A stretch of 64,000 nucleotides of DNA, from positions 1-64,000 of the forward strand of contig JAZQAG010000007.1 in the NCBI GenBank assembly GCA_045545095.1, given 5' to 3'. Both the position numbers and the translations under genes were made by a program. The stretch's first letter is position 1; every line of letters starts with the position of its first letter. Below are positions 63,526 to 64,000 of this stretch, piece by piece. The notes under the pieces were generated by a model, which ran no database searches, was not told the origin of the DNA, and saw only the letters and a list, made by a program, of their open reading frames with translations. The DNA comes from Phocaeicola_A sp045545095 (GTDB taxonomy: Bacteria; Bacteroidota; Bacteroidia; Bacteroidales; Bacteroidaceae).

Positions 63526-63999
63526 TTATGATTTGCTGCCGAAACATTTTTTCTGCAACCATTGGCGTATGGGCAAATCATATAGTCTGTACGTTGCATA
63601 AGCTACCATAAGGCTGAGGATAAAAGTACAGACTGCAATATACAGATGTGTGGAAGGCGAAGCCTCAGGATGGGTTGCTATCCACTGGACCTGCATGTGT
63701 ACCAATGGGTAATGAGTTATATAAAGCGGGTATGATATATCGCCAAGAAACTTATTGATGGCCGACGAACGTCCATCGGTGACACTACTTCCTGCTCCTA
63801 TGGAAACTATGAGAGGAAGGACAAAGAGAATGATGACCAGGTTATAGACACCATTTATCCACATGTCATTACCTGCATCGCCTCCCAACCGAGGCACCAG
63901 CATGATAGTTGCAATGGCTAACGAACACCACCAGAAGGCTCCCTTTACCCGCAATGTCCATCCCATACGTGAAAGCAAAAGACCTGCGAAGAAGGGATA
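63526..63999 (-). CDS. Acyltransferase-3 family protein, C-terminal part
   Basis: The frame is open to the right edge, so only about 158 C-terminal codons are visible. They contain four or five hydrophobic spans (FFAGLLLSRMGWTL, FWWCSLAIATIMLV, YNLVIILFVLPLIVSIGAG). The family-typical phrase KFLGDISYPLYITHYPLVHM is near the centre, with a basic tail (WLQKKCFGSKS). Acyltransferase-3 proteins are integral membrane enzymes that O-acylate polysaccharides or other envelope glycans. The N-terminal catalytic His region is outside the window. It converges with the GH127 gene. Confidence 0.85.
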   Translation of the reverse strand, partial: YPFFAGLLLSRMGWTLRVKGAFWWCSLAIATIMLVPRLGGDAGNDMWINGVYNLVIILFVLPLIVSIGAGSSVTDGRSSAINKFLGDISYPLYITHYPLVHMQVQWIATHPEASPSTHLYIAVCTFILSLMVAYATYRLYDLPIRQWLQKKCFGSKS

Positions 64000-64000
64000 A

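Noticed and set aside
1..64000. Insertion sequence or integrated element
   Set aside because: No transposase, integrase, mobilisation or phage gene was recognised. The repeats carry no coding capacity.

Overview
The window looks like a chromosomal segment of a gut Bacteroidales bacterium (Bacteroides/Phocaeicola type). The gene content points that way (ArgG/ArgC/ArgD with a GNAT in place of ArgA, a Suf operon behind rimP-nusA-infB, a DUF5112-type sensor protein, DUF3244, DUF5107, GH127), and so do the promoters, which repeatedly fit the Bacteroidetes pattern TTTG-N19-21-TAnnTTTG. No transposase, integrase, rRNA, tRNA or CRISPR array was recognised.

Layout. 0.3-5.0 kb: arginine operon argR-GNAT-argG-pspC-argC-argD, closed by an 18-bp-stem terminator shared with the converging sufS. 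5.1-18.2 kb (minus strand): the translation/Fe-S operon rimP-nusA-infB-cvpA-sufB-sufC-sufD, with sufS cut off from it by a plus-strand XRE-cupin regulator and acyl-CoA synthetase. 18.3-25 kb: an accessory stretch with a small anchored protein, a TPR membrane regulator, a DUF3244 secreted protein, a C25-propeptide-like secreted protein, and 840 bp of geneless, repeat-dense DNA. 23.5-29.3 kb: a three-gene signalling operon (1436-aa double sensor kinase, response regulator, half-length AbgT-like membrane protein). 29.5-34.8 kb: dnaX, a porin, a B3/B4 protein, rubrerythrin, a PepSY-like protein. 35-37.1 kb: a classical two-component system. 37.5-41.5 kb: etfB-etfA-small membrane protein-acyl-CoA dehydrogenase. 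41.6-44.2 kb: a large MG2-like secreted protein. 44.2-63.4 kb: a carbohydrate cluster (AraC, MFS sugar porter, DUF5107-TPR, GH2-like, GH43-like, GH35, BNR_4, GH127) that has no SusC/SusD pair in view. The window ends in a truncated acyltransferase-3 gene.

The least ordinary feature is the intergenic DNA. At least seven families of inverted repeat, most of them built from short words repeated within each arm, sit in the gaps of co-directional operons. They are not confined to spacers: the stop codons of four genes (sufC, the TPR regulator, the C25-propeptide-like gene and the AbgT-like gene) lie inside repeat copies, and one copy is translated as about 14 residues near the SufD N-terminus. Separately, four places carry arrays of short boxes spaced 21-22 bp apart (TACC boxes at about 0.16 and 37.2 kb, CTTACTTGGCTAAT at 31.4 kb, and six phased CTTAAG cores at 23.0 kb). 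That is the geometry of sites read by proteins bound on one helix face. A self-contained promoter plus terminator at 57.24-57.33 kb predicts an sRNA of about 60 nt.

Confidence is high for the housekeeping genes and moderate for family-level calls in the carbohydrate and signalling regions. Statements about regulation are inferred from motif and spacing only.
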